Shown here piece by piece: positions 9,039-16,820 of a stretch of DNA of 18,304 nt (positions are counted from its first letter, which is position 1; each line of letters opens with the position of its first letter). The stretch comes from Cyclostephanos tholiformis (Eukaryota; Bacillariophyta; Thalassiosirophyceae; Thalassiosirales; Thalassiosiraceae). The translations under genes and the position numbers were made by a program. Below the pieces are notes generated by a model that made no database searches, was not told where the DNA came from, and saw only the letters and a list, made by a program, of their open reading frames with translations. The stretch lies in assembly GCA_036939975.1 (NCBI GenBank), contig JALLPB010000847.1, positions 1-18,304 of the forward strand, read 5' to 3'.

Positions 9039-10120
9039 ATGTTGCGCACGAGCCGACCAGCGAATGACCAGGTGGTGCTATATAATCCCGCTGCTGCTCG
9101 GAGGGTAGCGCTCTCGCCTAAAACGGAAGGAGAAGGCGGCGATTTCAGGATTCGCAAGGCGGACGTCCGGACTTCATACAAGGTATTGCCAATCGTAATC
9201 GGCACCGGCTCATTCGGCATCGTCCGCGCATGCATCCACCGTCAAACCCGGACCAATTTTGCCATAAAATCGGTTAACATAAGCGGCCATTCGGGGAATG
9301 TCGAGCTGCTCAGGAATGAGATATCCGTGCTCCAACGCCTGAATCATCCCAACGTGGTGAGGGTGTTGGATGTACTGCGAGATCGGGAGTATGTACACAT
9401 AGTCATGGAACATTATAAAGGGAAGGATTTATTCGATTTGATCGTGGGTGGGAGCACTCCTTTAAGTGAGGGTGTGGGGCGTAAGATCATCGCGAGTCTA
9501 TTGGATGCGGTTGCGTATTTACACGAACGGAATGTTGTTCATCGTGATCTGAAGGTAAGGTTCCGGGTCCAGGCTCAGTGTGAATGCTTTCCATTGTCAC
9601 CTCTCTCACCGATATCTCATCGCTGAAATAGGCTGATCACATAATCTTCTCAGAAAACGACATAAATTCAGCAATCAAGATAATTGATTTTGGAGTGTCC
9701 AAGATTCACAAACCGGGTGACCCCCCCATGACGGCTTTCGCCGGCTCAGTGCGCTCGGTGGCGCCTGAGGTCGTGAAGCGTAGTTATGGAAAGGAGTGCG
9801 ACCTCTGGTCGGTGGGGGTGATTACGTTTTTCCTTCTCACCCAGCAAATGCCCTTCAACGGGGAGACGAGCGATGAGATATTTGCCAAAATCTTGAAAGG
9901 TAAATTTTATTATCCTCGATGGGCTATGTCTGGCTTGACCAGTGAGGGGAAGGATTTTATCAATCGTTTGATTGTGGTAGATCCAAGGACTCGGATGACT
10001 GCCAGACAAGGTTTGACTCATGCGTGGATCTGTGGCAAAAGGAAAAGGCAGCCAGCCCCGAGTGGACTCACCCCAGTGGTTCCCCACACGCAGAAGTGGT
10101 CTCGATCAAAACGTCGTTGA
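9039..10120 (+). CDS. Serine/threonine protein kinase, CAMK/CDPK-like, two exons (9039-9554 and 9632-10120)
   Basis: Joining the exons gives a 334-residue protein that is almost only a kinase domain (about residues 48-315). It should transfer phosphate from ATP to Ser/Thr on unknown substrates in cytosol or nucleus. Visible landmarks: glycine loop GTGSFG (55-60), Lys77 in AIK, Glu94 for the salt bridge, hinge near VMEHY, HRDLK (168-172), DFG (191-193), APE (216-218), DLWSVG (229-234) and the late Arg in DPRTRMTA. The overall order and the DLWSVGV segment resemble calcium/calmodulin-dependent and CDPK kinases, but no EF hands or calmodulin tail follow; the end is basic (KWSRSKRR). Odd points: HRDLK is followed by ADH where PEN is usual, putting His175 at the metal-binding Asn, and the activation segment reads GSVRSVAPE where GTPxYxAPE is usual. 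The ATG at 9039 is the first in frame and gives a 40-residue leader before the domain. Convergent with the ArfGAP-like gene. Confidence 0.9.
9555..9631 (+). other. Spliceosomal intron of the kinase gene (77 nt)
   Basis: It begins GTAAGG right after the HRDLK codons and ends AATAG just before GCTGATCAC; both boundaries fall between codons. Other AG sites nearby put stop codons in frame before DFG, so this acceptor is the only one that restores the kinase domain. The continuous frame through it would end at 9624-9626 after the non-kinase sequence VRFRVQAQ. Confidence 0.88.
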
Positions 10121-10266
10121 AATTATACTCCCAATTTTTCGGTGCCATGGGGATCTTCGCCATTCCCAACGCGTCTTAAGTGCACCAATTGTGTTACAGC
10201 TTGGTTGTCAACGTTTGCATGTTAGATGTGTAAAACTTTCTGTTTTGTGATCATGTGGGAACAAAA

Positions 10267-10272
10267 AATAAA
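10267..10272 (+). terminator. Polyadenylation signal AATAAA of the kinase gene
   Basis: AATAAA occurs 147 bases after the kinase stop in an A-rich context, a normal distance for a eukaryotic 3' untranslated region. Cleavage site not visible. Confidence 0.5.
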
Positions 10273-10744
10273 AGTTCTACGATTATTTCGTCTTAAATTC
10301 GTTCTTGGATCAGGAGCCTGATAAATAGCACCTCTCACAAAGATCCTTCTCGGACAACTGCTGTTTTCTAAACAAAATTCCTTCAAGAGATGAGACGATC
10401 AAAAGTTGTATAATAAATACTCCTATTGTTATGTTTCTGCTTCTTGACAAGATGAATAGGAGCTAACACTAATACCTATTGTTTACCGGTATTCAAAGTT
10501 CTTCTTTGCGCAGCTAAAAGATCCTAGGTGCTCAGTCGACGGTGCGTCGCAGTTGGAATGATCTTGTCATAGGACTAGGTAAAATAGGATATTTTCGTTT
10601 CCTCGTTATCTTATAACCCTGAGACTGGACTTGTTTTGAACCGATAGTGTGTCAACGAAAGTATGGCTATCGCATAGATAATGAATTGATGTGTCGTGAT
10701 CTCTTGCTCGCCGTCTAAGCCTTTGTGAGGAAAGCGCATCGGGA
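10273..10744. other. Intergenic region between convergent genes
   Basis: No stand-alone gene is visible. If the ArfGAP-like gene has a further exon past the GTAAGT at 10745-10750, it would lie here on the reverse strand. One possibility is a frame of about 37 codons starting near 10710 after an AG, but the intron would be only 36 nt, so I do not call it. Confidence 0.4.
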
Positions 10745-10750
10745 ACTTAC
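10745..10750 (-). other. Possible 5' splice site GTAAGT at the end of the ArfGAP-like frame
   Basis: On the reverse strand the last codons read GGC ACG TAA GT, so the apparent stop codon lies inside a perfect GTAAGT donor. This is typical of a frame reading into an intron. The true protein may therefore continue in another exon. Confidence 0.35.
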
Positions 10751-11751
10751 GTGCCCCATGTCTCGTCTGCTCCAAACGCAGCTGTATGCTGATTCGCCTT
10801 GATAGAGGGGTTCATGGCGCGCCTCATATTGATTTTTTGCTTAATCAGATCAATGTTTGGCGCCTCGTGCTTCATCAGTGGTGCGGGCAAGTTTCGTCCC
10901 TTCCTAGGCCCAGCAAAGCGTCCCATTGCTTCGGGGGAGCCAGCGCCATCAGTTCTGATTGCAGCCCCCTCTCCTCTATTTAGAATGCCCCTAGCATCGT
11001 GATCTTGAGGTGAATCGCCGTTGAAAAACCCAGGAATCTCGTCCCCGGACATTTTGTTTCGCTCAAAGATTTGGTGAAATGGATCACGACGAGAAATGTC
11101 CAATATCTGCAACAGTTCTTCCTTCAAGGCATCCTCCTGCCGTAGCGCGGTGATACAACCATAATAAATAGCATCCGCCTTCTTCGCCAGATTTCTGCGA
11201 TATGTGGCCGCGGCGACTGAAAGGTACACTTGCTTAAGCGCTAAAATGTCCTCGGGATACGATTCGTTGGACCTGCCCTTGGGGGGGCGCCAACGCGGCT
11301 TGAGCTTGACATAATCTAACATCTGCGTGTTTCCTCCCTCGAGGATTGAGAGGGTGGCGCGGAAATTCCAATGCTCCTTACTGAGGTGCTTGACGTTGGA
11401 TTCCTCCCCCGACTCAACGATATGCCTCGTTGCGCAATCCTGGCACAGTATCGTCCCGTATCCGATCGACGCGTATCCTAAAAGGTCGGAATTCTCCTCG
11501 CTACAGTCCACACAGCAAATATTCCCCGCCAGTAGCCTCGCGACGGACAAACACGACGGGGGGAATCCCAACGTCAGGGCGGCCTTTCCACCGGATATTT
11601 CAGCGCGACACAGCGATTCTAACTCGACGCCAGCGTCAAATATTCTTGGGAACAGACGACAGCTGTCGGATGTTACATATTCACCCTCGTAGCCCCCCAA
11701 TCCAAGCGAGGATGTGTCGTCGTTGTCGCTGTTAGAATAGGGGTGCTGCAT
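10747..11751 (-). CDS. ArfGAP-domain zinc-finger protein (334 residues, possibly 3'-incomplete)
   Basis: ArfGAP proteins stimulate GTP hydrolysis by Arf GTPases on Golgi and endosomal membranes. Here Cys80-x2-Cys83 and Cys103-x2-Cys106 form the zinc site within CCVDCSEENS and LCQDCATRH. The Tyr93-Ala-Ser-Ile-Gly-Tyr-Gly stretch stands where WASxNxG usually is. KHLSKEHW (121-128), LEGGNTQMLDYV (137-148) and VYLSVAAATYRRNLAKKA (175-192) follow the family order KSLTLDxW, GGNxxxxxFL and KYxxxAAxxYRxxL. The Cys83-Cys103 gap is 19 residues where ArfGAPs usually have 16. The position of the catalytic arginine finger (CxxCxGxHR) holds Ile111, so GAP activity may be weak or absent. The first 60 residues and the tail after 240 are low in recognisable features. 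An in-frame TGA lies 30 to 45 bases upstream of the ATG, supporting this start. The stop overlaps a GTAAGT, so a further exon is possible. Confidence 0.75.
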   Translation of the reverse strand: MQHPYSNSDNDDTSSLGLGGYEGEYVTSDSCRLFPRIFDAGVELESLCRAEISGGKAALTLGFPPSCLSVARLLAGNICCVDCSEENSDLLGYASIGYGTILCQDCATRHIVESGEESNVKHLSKEHWNFRATLSILEGGNTQMLDYVKLKPRWRPPKGRSNESYPEDILALKQVYLSVAAATYRRNLAKKADAIYYGCITALRQEDALKEELLQILDISRRDPFHQIFERNKMSGDEIPGFFNGDSPQDHDARGILNRGEGAAIRTDGAGSPEAMGRFAGPRKGRNLPAPLMKHEAPNIDLIKQKINMRRAMNPSIKANQHTAAFGADETWGT

Positions 11752-12135
11752 GGGAATGGCTTTTGCGTGGAGAGCGATGATTTTACATCATCCTAGGTGA
11801 GGAGCAGACAACAGTAATATTATTAAAATACTAGCCTAGGCCCATAACACAAAGTGTTACGTAAAGCTCATTGGAACTTTTTCCTATCACAAAAGGGGGG
11901 GTTCCCCCCTCCCCCCAAAAGAAAGGATTCCTATTATCTGCCAAGACTTCTCTGGCCCTCGCCCACAACCAAAAAACTTGAGTTATTATTTCTTTATTCT
12001 GCCAGACAAAGGCTAGAAAAGCCTTGGAAGAATAAAATAATTAAATATAGTACGGTAGGGTAGGCACAAATCACAATTTTTATCTATGGTAGGTAGCGAA
12101 AAAAAGGCGCGGCAAAACCTGTTCGTACGTCATCC
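11752..12135. other. Upstream region of the ArfGAP-like gene, otherwise gene-free
   Basis: On the reverse strand an AT-rich TATTTTAATAATATTA (11815-11830) lies about 65-80 bases before the ATG and could serve as a TATA-like element, at low certainty. Two CCTAGG sites flank it. A G7/C6 foldback (GGGGGGGTTCCCCCC, near 11894-11908) is present. No gene is seen. Confidence 0.35.
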
Positions 12136-12229
12136 AAAAATCAACGTAGGGCTTCACGTAGGAATCATTATTGCAGTCAGACAGACAGACAGACAGTTTT
12201 TTGTTTTCGTAAGTAAAAATCAACGTAGG
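12136..12229 (+). repeat. Direct repeat AAAAATCAACGTAGG flanking a CAGA microsatellite
   Basis: The exact 15-base word occurs at 12136-12150 and 12215-12229, with a (CAGA)n run at 12174-12196 between them. Such pairs can mark an insertion or slippage event. Confidence 0.7.
12174..12196 (+). repeat. CAGA microsatellite
   Basis: CAGTCAGACAGACAGACAG-type tetranucleotide run of about five units. Confidence 0.85.
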
Positions 12230-12245
12230 AATCGGAAGGACATCT

Positions 12246-12644
12246 AGGTCGGTAGGTCAATATCTCGATGGGTCGGTAGGTCGTTAGGACTTTAGGTCGT
12301 TAGGTCGGTAGGTCGGTAGGTCGGTAGGTCCGTATGTCGGTAGTTTGGTAGTTTGGTAGGTCCGTATTTCGGTAGGTCGGTAGGTCAGTAGGTCGTTAGG
12401 TCAGTAGGTTGGTAGGTCGGTCCATCTATGACAGTCTGTCTGTACTGCCCGTAACACCTTTCAGGGCAGTCAGCAGGTCGGTAGGTTGGTAGATCGGTAG
12501 CTCGGTAGGTCAGTAGGTCTTTAGGTCGTTAGGTCGTTAGGTCGGTAGGTCGGTAGGTCCGTATGTCGGTAGTTTGGTAGGTTGGTAGGTTGGTAAGTCG
12601 GTAGGCCGGTAGGTCGATAGGTCGGTAGGTCTGTCCATCTATGA
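12246..12644 (+). repeat. GGTCGGTA minisatellite array in two blocks
   Basis: Some forty units of the 8-mer GGTCGGTA and variants (GGTCGTTA, GGTTGGTA, GGTCCGTA, GTTTGGTA) run from 12246 to 12431 and from about 12475 to 12644. Both blocks contain GGTCCGTATGTCGGTAGTTT and both end in TCCATCTATGA (12421-12431 and 12634-12644), so the second block is probably a tandem duplicate of the first. The 44-base spacer has a small inverted repeat (CTGCCC with GGGCAG). The reverse-strand open frame here is repeat translation. Confidence 0.9.
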
Positions 12645-12682
12645 AAGTTCTGAGGGGTTGTACAAATGAGTGTGTTTGTGAG

Positions 12683-12752
12683 TTTTTTACACTTAAATTA
12701 GCAAGATTTAAGTGTATTTGTGACAAGTTTAGTGAGATTTAAGTGTAAAAAA
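12683..12752. repeat. 16-bp perfect inverted repeat, 70-bp foldback
   Basis: TTTTTTACACTTAAAT at 12683-12698 is the exact reverse complement of 12737-12752. A third copy of the motif, GATTTAAGTGTA, sits in the loop. Confidence 0.8.
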
Positions 12753-12901
12753 TCATAACAAGAATTTTGGGGTTGCTCCAGTAACTGAGATGGGGTTGTG
12801 CAAAGCTTGTATGGTAGTTGGCTGCCTGTAGAGTCTTCATAGATTTTTCTTATTTTGCACGTTTAATAACAAAAAACGTCAAATAGTTGTGCAATTTTGC
12901 T

Positions 12902-13059
12902 AACTTGCACTTTTAGGTGATTAATTGCAAACTTATATTCTTTGGGGATTAATTGCATACTTGCACCTTGTCACATTGGAATTCGTGGCTTACATCTAAG
13001 TCCTCAAAATAATACCTTATTGGTGCAAGTTTGCAATTAATCACCAAAAAGTGCAAGTT
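12902..13059. repeat. 33-bp inverted repeat with one mismatch, MITE-like
   Basis: AACTTGCACTTTTAGGTGAT and the following 13 bases (12902-12934) pair with 13027-13059 at 32 of 33 positions around a spacer of 92 bases. The unit GCAAGTTTGCAATTAAT also repeats directly at 13026-13042 and 13053-13069. A related GGGGATTAATTGCATACTTGCACC lies in the spacer, so several copies of one motif are nested. Confidence 0.8.
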
Positions 13060-13069
13060 TGCAATTAAT

Positions 13070-13905
13070 AACTTGCCCCTCAGTAAAATGGCATTTCTTG
13101 TTACATAAACAACTATGACATGAATCAAGTAGGATGGGAACCGATACGCTTGTGTACCTTACTGCCCCTCCACATAAAACAGCCTGCTACCTTGCTACCA
13201 ATTCCCTCAACCTCATTTTCAAAAGAACTTTAAAGGGGACAGGGAGTTTTGCATCCCCCCAAACACCAAACATTTGGTCCTGCGATGGAGATGTATCACC
13301 AATTTAGCAATCATTTGCGCCATTTTGCACTTGTGTCAGGTCGAGGAAAATAGCGTGGTTTTAACAGAAACTTCACTGCACAAAAAATAGTCAAGCAAAT
13401 TTGTTCTGCACTGTTTGTTTTTGAGATGGGTAGCCTTCTTTTGTTTGTGGTTTTAGCAGAGTTTGCTGTGAATTGGGAATTCAGTGCAAATTCTTGTTTT
13501 TTTGGGGGTGACGGCAATCTCTGTGAGAAAGGAGAGTACTCTTGGGTAGGTAGCATCGGCTAGATTGTTGAAAAAAAAGGTGTGAGGTTCCTACAATCAT
13601 CTCTCTACAAGTCCTTTATTGACTCTTTATTGACTCAGATATTCACGCGCAGCTAAAAATTGACAAGAGTCAAAAAATAGTCAGTGTCATACCTAAGGAC
13701 TGAGAAGGTTTCACATTCTGTGCTAAAAATTTGCTCAAGAAATTTGCTTCAACTCGTGAATCATTCACAGTGATTCTCTTGTTAAAATCACACTAATAGG
13801 TAGAGCTGAGTTACCGGGGCAAGTTTTGCCGGGAATGGATCTTTTTTACTGTTTTTTTATGTAACCTGGCAGAAAGAGGTTTTGCTGTGTAAAAGGAGTC
13901 CCATG
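13070..13905. other. Gene-free AT-rich stretch
   Basis: Only short open frames are present, the longest 81 codons on the reverse strand (13311-13556), with no recognisable content. The doubled TTTATTGACTC near 13620 is a minor repeat. Confidence 0.55.
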
Positions 13906-14082
13906 TCTCATTTCTTCTTTATGAGAAAGAATATAAAATAAAATAAATAATAAATCTGTTAACAGTCATCATGAAAAAACACATTTGGATGTGTTAAAAT
14001 CAATCCCCTTTCTCATTTCTTCTTTTTGAGAAACTAAAAATATTAATTGTGAATAAATCTGTTCAGGTGTCATGAAGAAACA
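13906..14082 (+). repeat. Diverged tandem duplication, period 105
   Basis: TCTCATTTCTTCTTTATGAG at 13906 recurs as TCTCATTTCTTCTTTTTGAG at 14011, and both are followed by AATAAATCTGTT and a TCATGAARAAACAC word. Each start also makes a small CTCA/TGAG hairpin. Confidence 0.75.
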
Positions 14083-14170
14083 CTTCGGGTAAACTTTCTG
14101 TGTCACTTCTTATTCCCAGTGTATTTTAAATAATTTGGACAGTCATAGACCTAAGGTGTGCAATATCTAT

Positions 14171-14280
14171 GCAACATAGCTGCAATCTCTGTGATCTCTG
14201 CAACATCGCTGTGATCTCTGCAACATCACTGCAATCCCTGTGATCTCTGCGATCTCTGCAATCTTGCTGCAATCTTTGCG
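14171..14280 (+). repeat. Imperfect GCAATCTCTG / CTGTGATCTCTGCAACATCG array
   Basis: Units of about ten bases build up a 20-base higher unit that is nearly perfect at 14189-14208 and 14209-14228. Reverse-strand frames across it are repetitive (RDHRDCSD type) and not a gene. It stops just before the reverse transcriptase relic. Confidence 0.85.
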
Positions 14281-14316
14281 TTATGAGGCATTTTGTGCCA
14301 GGCTCTATGAGGAATA

Positions 14317-15110
14317 ATGGCTCAGAAGGATGGCAGTTTTTTGTATTTTTGGACCAGAATAACAGAGATGAGTTACATTGTATCGCACAAGCTACCGATT
14401 GGATGCCCCGTCTGCTCGGACTGTGGTAGCCTACCACACGCAATCGGTCAATACGTGGACGGAGAACTACAACCAATTTTAAAAGACCAAGCTCTATACT
14501 TCAAGAACTCAGCAGACCTAAAAACAGAACTTGAAGCACTGGGGACCCTACCAACCAATATCAGCCTCTTCACATAAGACGCCGTGGCCATGTACCCAAG
14601 CATCAACACCACAGATTGTCTGGCACGACTCAACAGATACCTATCACAGGAAGAGGTCTCTGGCAGGTATGGTTTCTCCCCAGCGGCCCTGTCGGAAGCA
14701 ATCGAGCTTGTTATGTTCAACAACCATATGAGATTTGGGGATATCATCGTAAAGCAGATCAGTGGGATCGCAATGGGCATGTCCCCAGCACCAGCTATTG
14801 CCAACTTATACGTGGCAATCTACGAAGAATCACATGTGCTTAAGTTCCTTCCATCGCGCGTCTCCTCCATCTCCCATACCATCCCTCCAACCCCTCCTCA
14901 AAAACCATTCAAAAGTTGTGGACAACACGGGTTGCCACACCACCCAACCAACCACCCCTCCATTGTTTAACGAATGAAAAGGGGTACAACATCCCTATCG
15001 ACCAACTCACCATTGCTTGGCATCGCCCACCCAACCTGGGCAACCTACTGTCATACAGGAAACTCAACAACCGCACGGGGCTGAAAGTTTCGTCGTTCAT
15101 CCCGACTTGA
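14317..15110 (+). pseudogene. Reverse transcriptase of Penelope-like type, truncated and internally deleted
   Basis: Reverse transcriptase copies element RNA into DNA. From about 14390 the frame reads CPVCSDCGSLPHAIGQYVDG, like the fingers region of Penelope-like enzymes. At 14575-14577 a TAA stands directly before DAVAMYPSI (motif A with the first catalytic Asp), where Tyr fits. Motif B is GIAMGMSPAPAIANLYVA (about 14764-14817). Coding likeness ends near VLKFLP (about 14850). The segment with motif C (the YxDD or FxDD box) is missing. In another frame, 14973-15110 gives NEKGYNIPIDQLTIAWHRPP and NLGNLLSYRKLNNRTG, then TGA; I recall this as the C-terminal end of the same protein family in diatoms. 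So an internal deletion, a nonsense codon and 5' truncation leave it dead. An EN domain is not visible. The family name is by motif and memory and could be refined. Confidence 0.75.
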
Positions 15111-15124
15111 TTCGAGTATGCCCC

Positions 15125-15185
15125 TTATTTTTTGAGCGGGTGGCAAGGCCACCTCTGGTGGCCTTGCCCTCCGCTCAAAAAATAA
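15125..15185. repeat. Strong hairpin: 29-bp arms, 3-base loop
   Basis: 15125-15153 pairs with 15157-15185 around TCT, with one mismatch and one G-T wobble. The inner part GGCAAGGCCACC/GGTGGCCTTGCC is GC-rich and the outer part is TATTTTTTGAG/CTCAAAAAATA. It starts 14 bases after the reverse transcriptase stop and ends in A-rich AATAAAAAA. It may be the 3' structure of the retroelement RNA or a foldback insertion. Confidence 0.9.
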
Positions 15186-15186
15186 A
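15181..15186 (+). terminator. AATAAA polyadenylation-like signal after the hairpin
   Basis: AATAAA lies at the foot of the hairpin within an A-rich run, 71 bases after the reverse transcriptase stop. It could have ended the element's transcript. Confidence 0.35.
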
Positions 15187-15930
15187 AAACATCGGTTACC
15201 CTATTTTGTGATCTCCCCAACTTGTGGAGGGAAGTCAAATCCTTCAGGGTTCTTTTTTCTTTTTTCTAAGAAAGGCCTTGTACGCCTCTCTCTCTCTCTT
15301 TTTTTGAACCCCCTTCTCTATGTATGCCTCAACATCCACTACCGCGCCATAACATCAGGACCAAATGCTAACTATCCCTGTATAATTTTTGGCGCACCTG
15401 TAATAGCCTCTTGGTTTATCTGTCTCCACACCATTCTTGTGAAGTCTGTAACAAGAATCTGCTGTCATTTCACCTCAGAAGAGAACGATCGAAACAGCTA
15501 GCCCGCTGTCAGGTTGTAAAAGCAGTAAATCTAAGAGCTTTTTTACTGGATAATATTCTGACTTTCAATCTACCAAATTGATTGTTGCATCCAACCTTAA
15601 CTCGAAATGTTGGTAGTTCATAGGATGTCTTCTTGCAATGGCTCTGGGGCCCAGCATGATGAACACATGGTGGTGGAACAGCGCTGATGAAGGGGTGGCA
15701 GTCAAGGGGATTGAACGGCTGTCATCAGAGGGGGGGAGTGGTGCCGGTGCCACGGGATGTTAGGGGAAGTTGAGGGAGTCACAGATGCAAAGAATCGATG
15801 TCGCCGGACTTACCGCTGCCGAGAATGGTGCTATCAAAGTTGGGAGAGGGGGCAGGGGAGTGGCGATTTATTTTATGGTGGGAGGGAGTGAGTTGTGAGA
15901 TGTGGAGATTTTGGTGGTTGAACTACAGTT
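15187..15930. other. Gene-free stretch
   Basis: It holds a CT microsatellite with a T-run (15286-15305) and T-rich tracts near 15251-15267. Open frames are short (the longest 97 codons) and low in coding character. Confidence 0.5.
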
Positions 15931-16036
15931 CCCAGGATAATTGTTTCAAATTGTAAATCTACTAGATTTATCCCACTGCACAAGGTATCAGGAAAAAGAT
16001 TTATCCACATTTACAACTTGAAACAATTGATCTGGG
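15931..16036. repeat. 28-bp imperfect inverted repeat, 106-bp foldback
   Basis: CCCAGGATAATTGTTTCAAA and the next eight bases (15931-15958) pair with 16009-16036 at 24 of 28 positions. An inner GATTTATCC is repeated directly at 15965-15973 and 15999-16007. It has MITE-like proportions. Confidence 0.75.
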
Positions 16037-16114
16037 CTCTAAAATAATGAGTTTGTCACCTCACATTAAAAAAAAATCAAGTCCTATGTCGGTTTATCAT
16101 ATGCTCTCTACATA

Positions 16115-16717
16115 CTAGAATGCAGAGCTAGCTTTTTCTACTATTCCTACGTCAAAAATGACGAAAACTGCTCTGAGCTTGCTGGGACCTTGTTGGAAGC
16201 TCGTTCGGAGCTTGCTGGCTCGATTTTTCTCAATTTTGACTGGAGGCATAGTCAAGTCTGGACCTTGAGACCATGATGTCACAGAGCCGGATACAGTCCC
16301 GCCAGATCCGGCACATACTACAAATTTAGGGTCTAAAAATGGGTGTGGTGCCAAAAACTGCAGGGTTAGTATCCCCTGGGATGCGAACCTCCCTTTCCCC
16401 TGGGGACAGAAATCTGTCGCCCACCATGACCTCCAGAGGTCATCCCCAGAGGAGCAGCTTGACCCTCGGTGGGCGCATGTATCAAGCGGGCACTGAGCAA
16501 GATCTCTCTGTCCCTCCAAAAGCTCCGGCGTACCTGGGCATATCAAAAAGCAAAAACAAATATAGGTCTTAAGGACAATCCTACTGTCGGTGTCCAACCC
16601 CTGGCACACATGAGTCCTGTACAATAAATGATTGGCTGAGAATATGGAAAAGCCCGCTGAAGAAGACAGACAGGGGGTGCCCCTGGGTCCGTGGTATGTG
16701 AACTCTGTCAGCCACAA
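16115..16717 (-). other. Long open frame of 200 codons, uncertain
   Basis: The frame is free of stops for 200 codons in DNA that is less AT-rich than its surroundings. No domain is recognisable. Composition is Ser-, Gly-, Pro- and Cys-rich, and the C-terminal third contains a repeat (SKLRTSFQQGP, SKLRAVF) from direct GAGCTTGCTGG copies in the DNA. It lies about 100 bases downstream of the recombinase pseudogene on the same strand, so it may be 3' sequence of the same mobile element, not a gene. Confidence 0.25.
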
Positions 16718-16820
16718 AAATATTGCAGCATTATTCCATCACTATCCTCCTCCCGTTGACCCCAAACATCATGCTGGAGTTATGCCGCTGCAGCCAACAT
16801 GAAGTCTGTATTATAGTCCA

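Noticed and set aside
9039..9626. 195-residue single-exon version of the kinase
   Set aside because: It would stop right after HRDLK without DFG or APE; the intron with good splice sites joins it to the rest of the domain in frame.
9746..10087. 113-codon reverse-strand frame opposite kinase exon 2
   Set aside because: Shadow of the conserved kinase coding strand.
14448..14804. 118-codon reverse-strand frame opposite the reverse transcriptase relic
   Set aside because: The + strand carries recognisable reverse transcriptase motifs A and B over the same bases, so this is a shadow.
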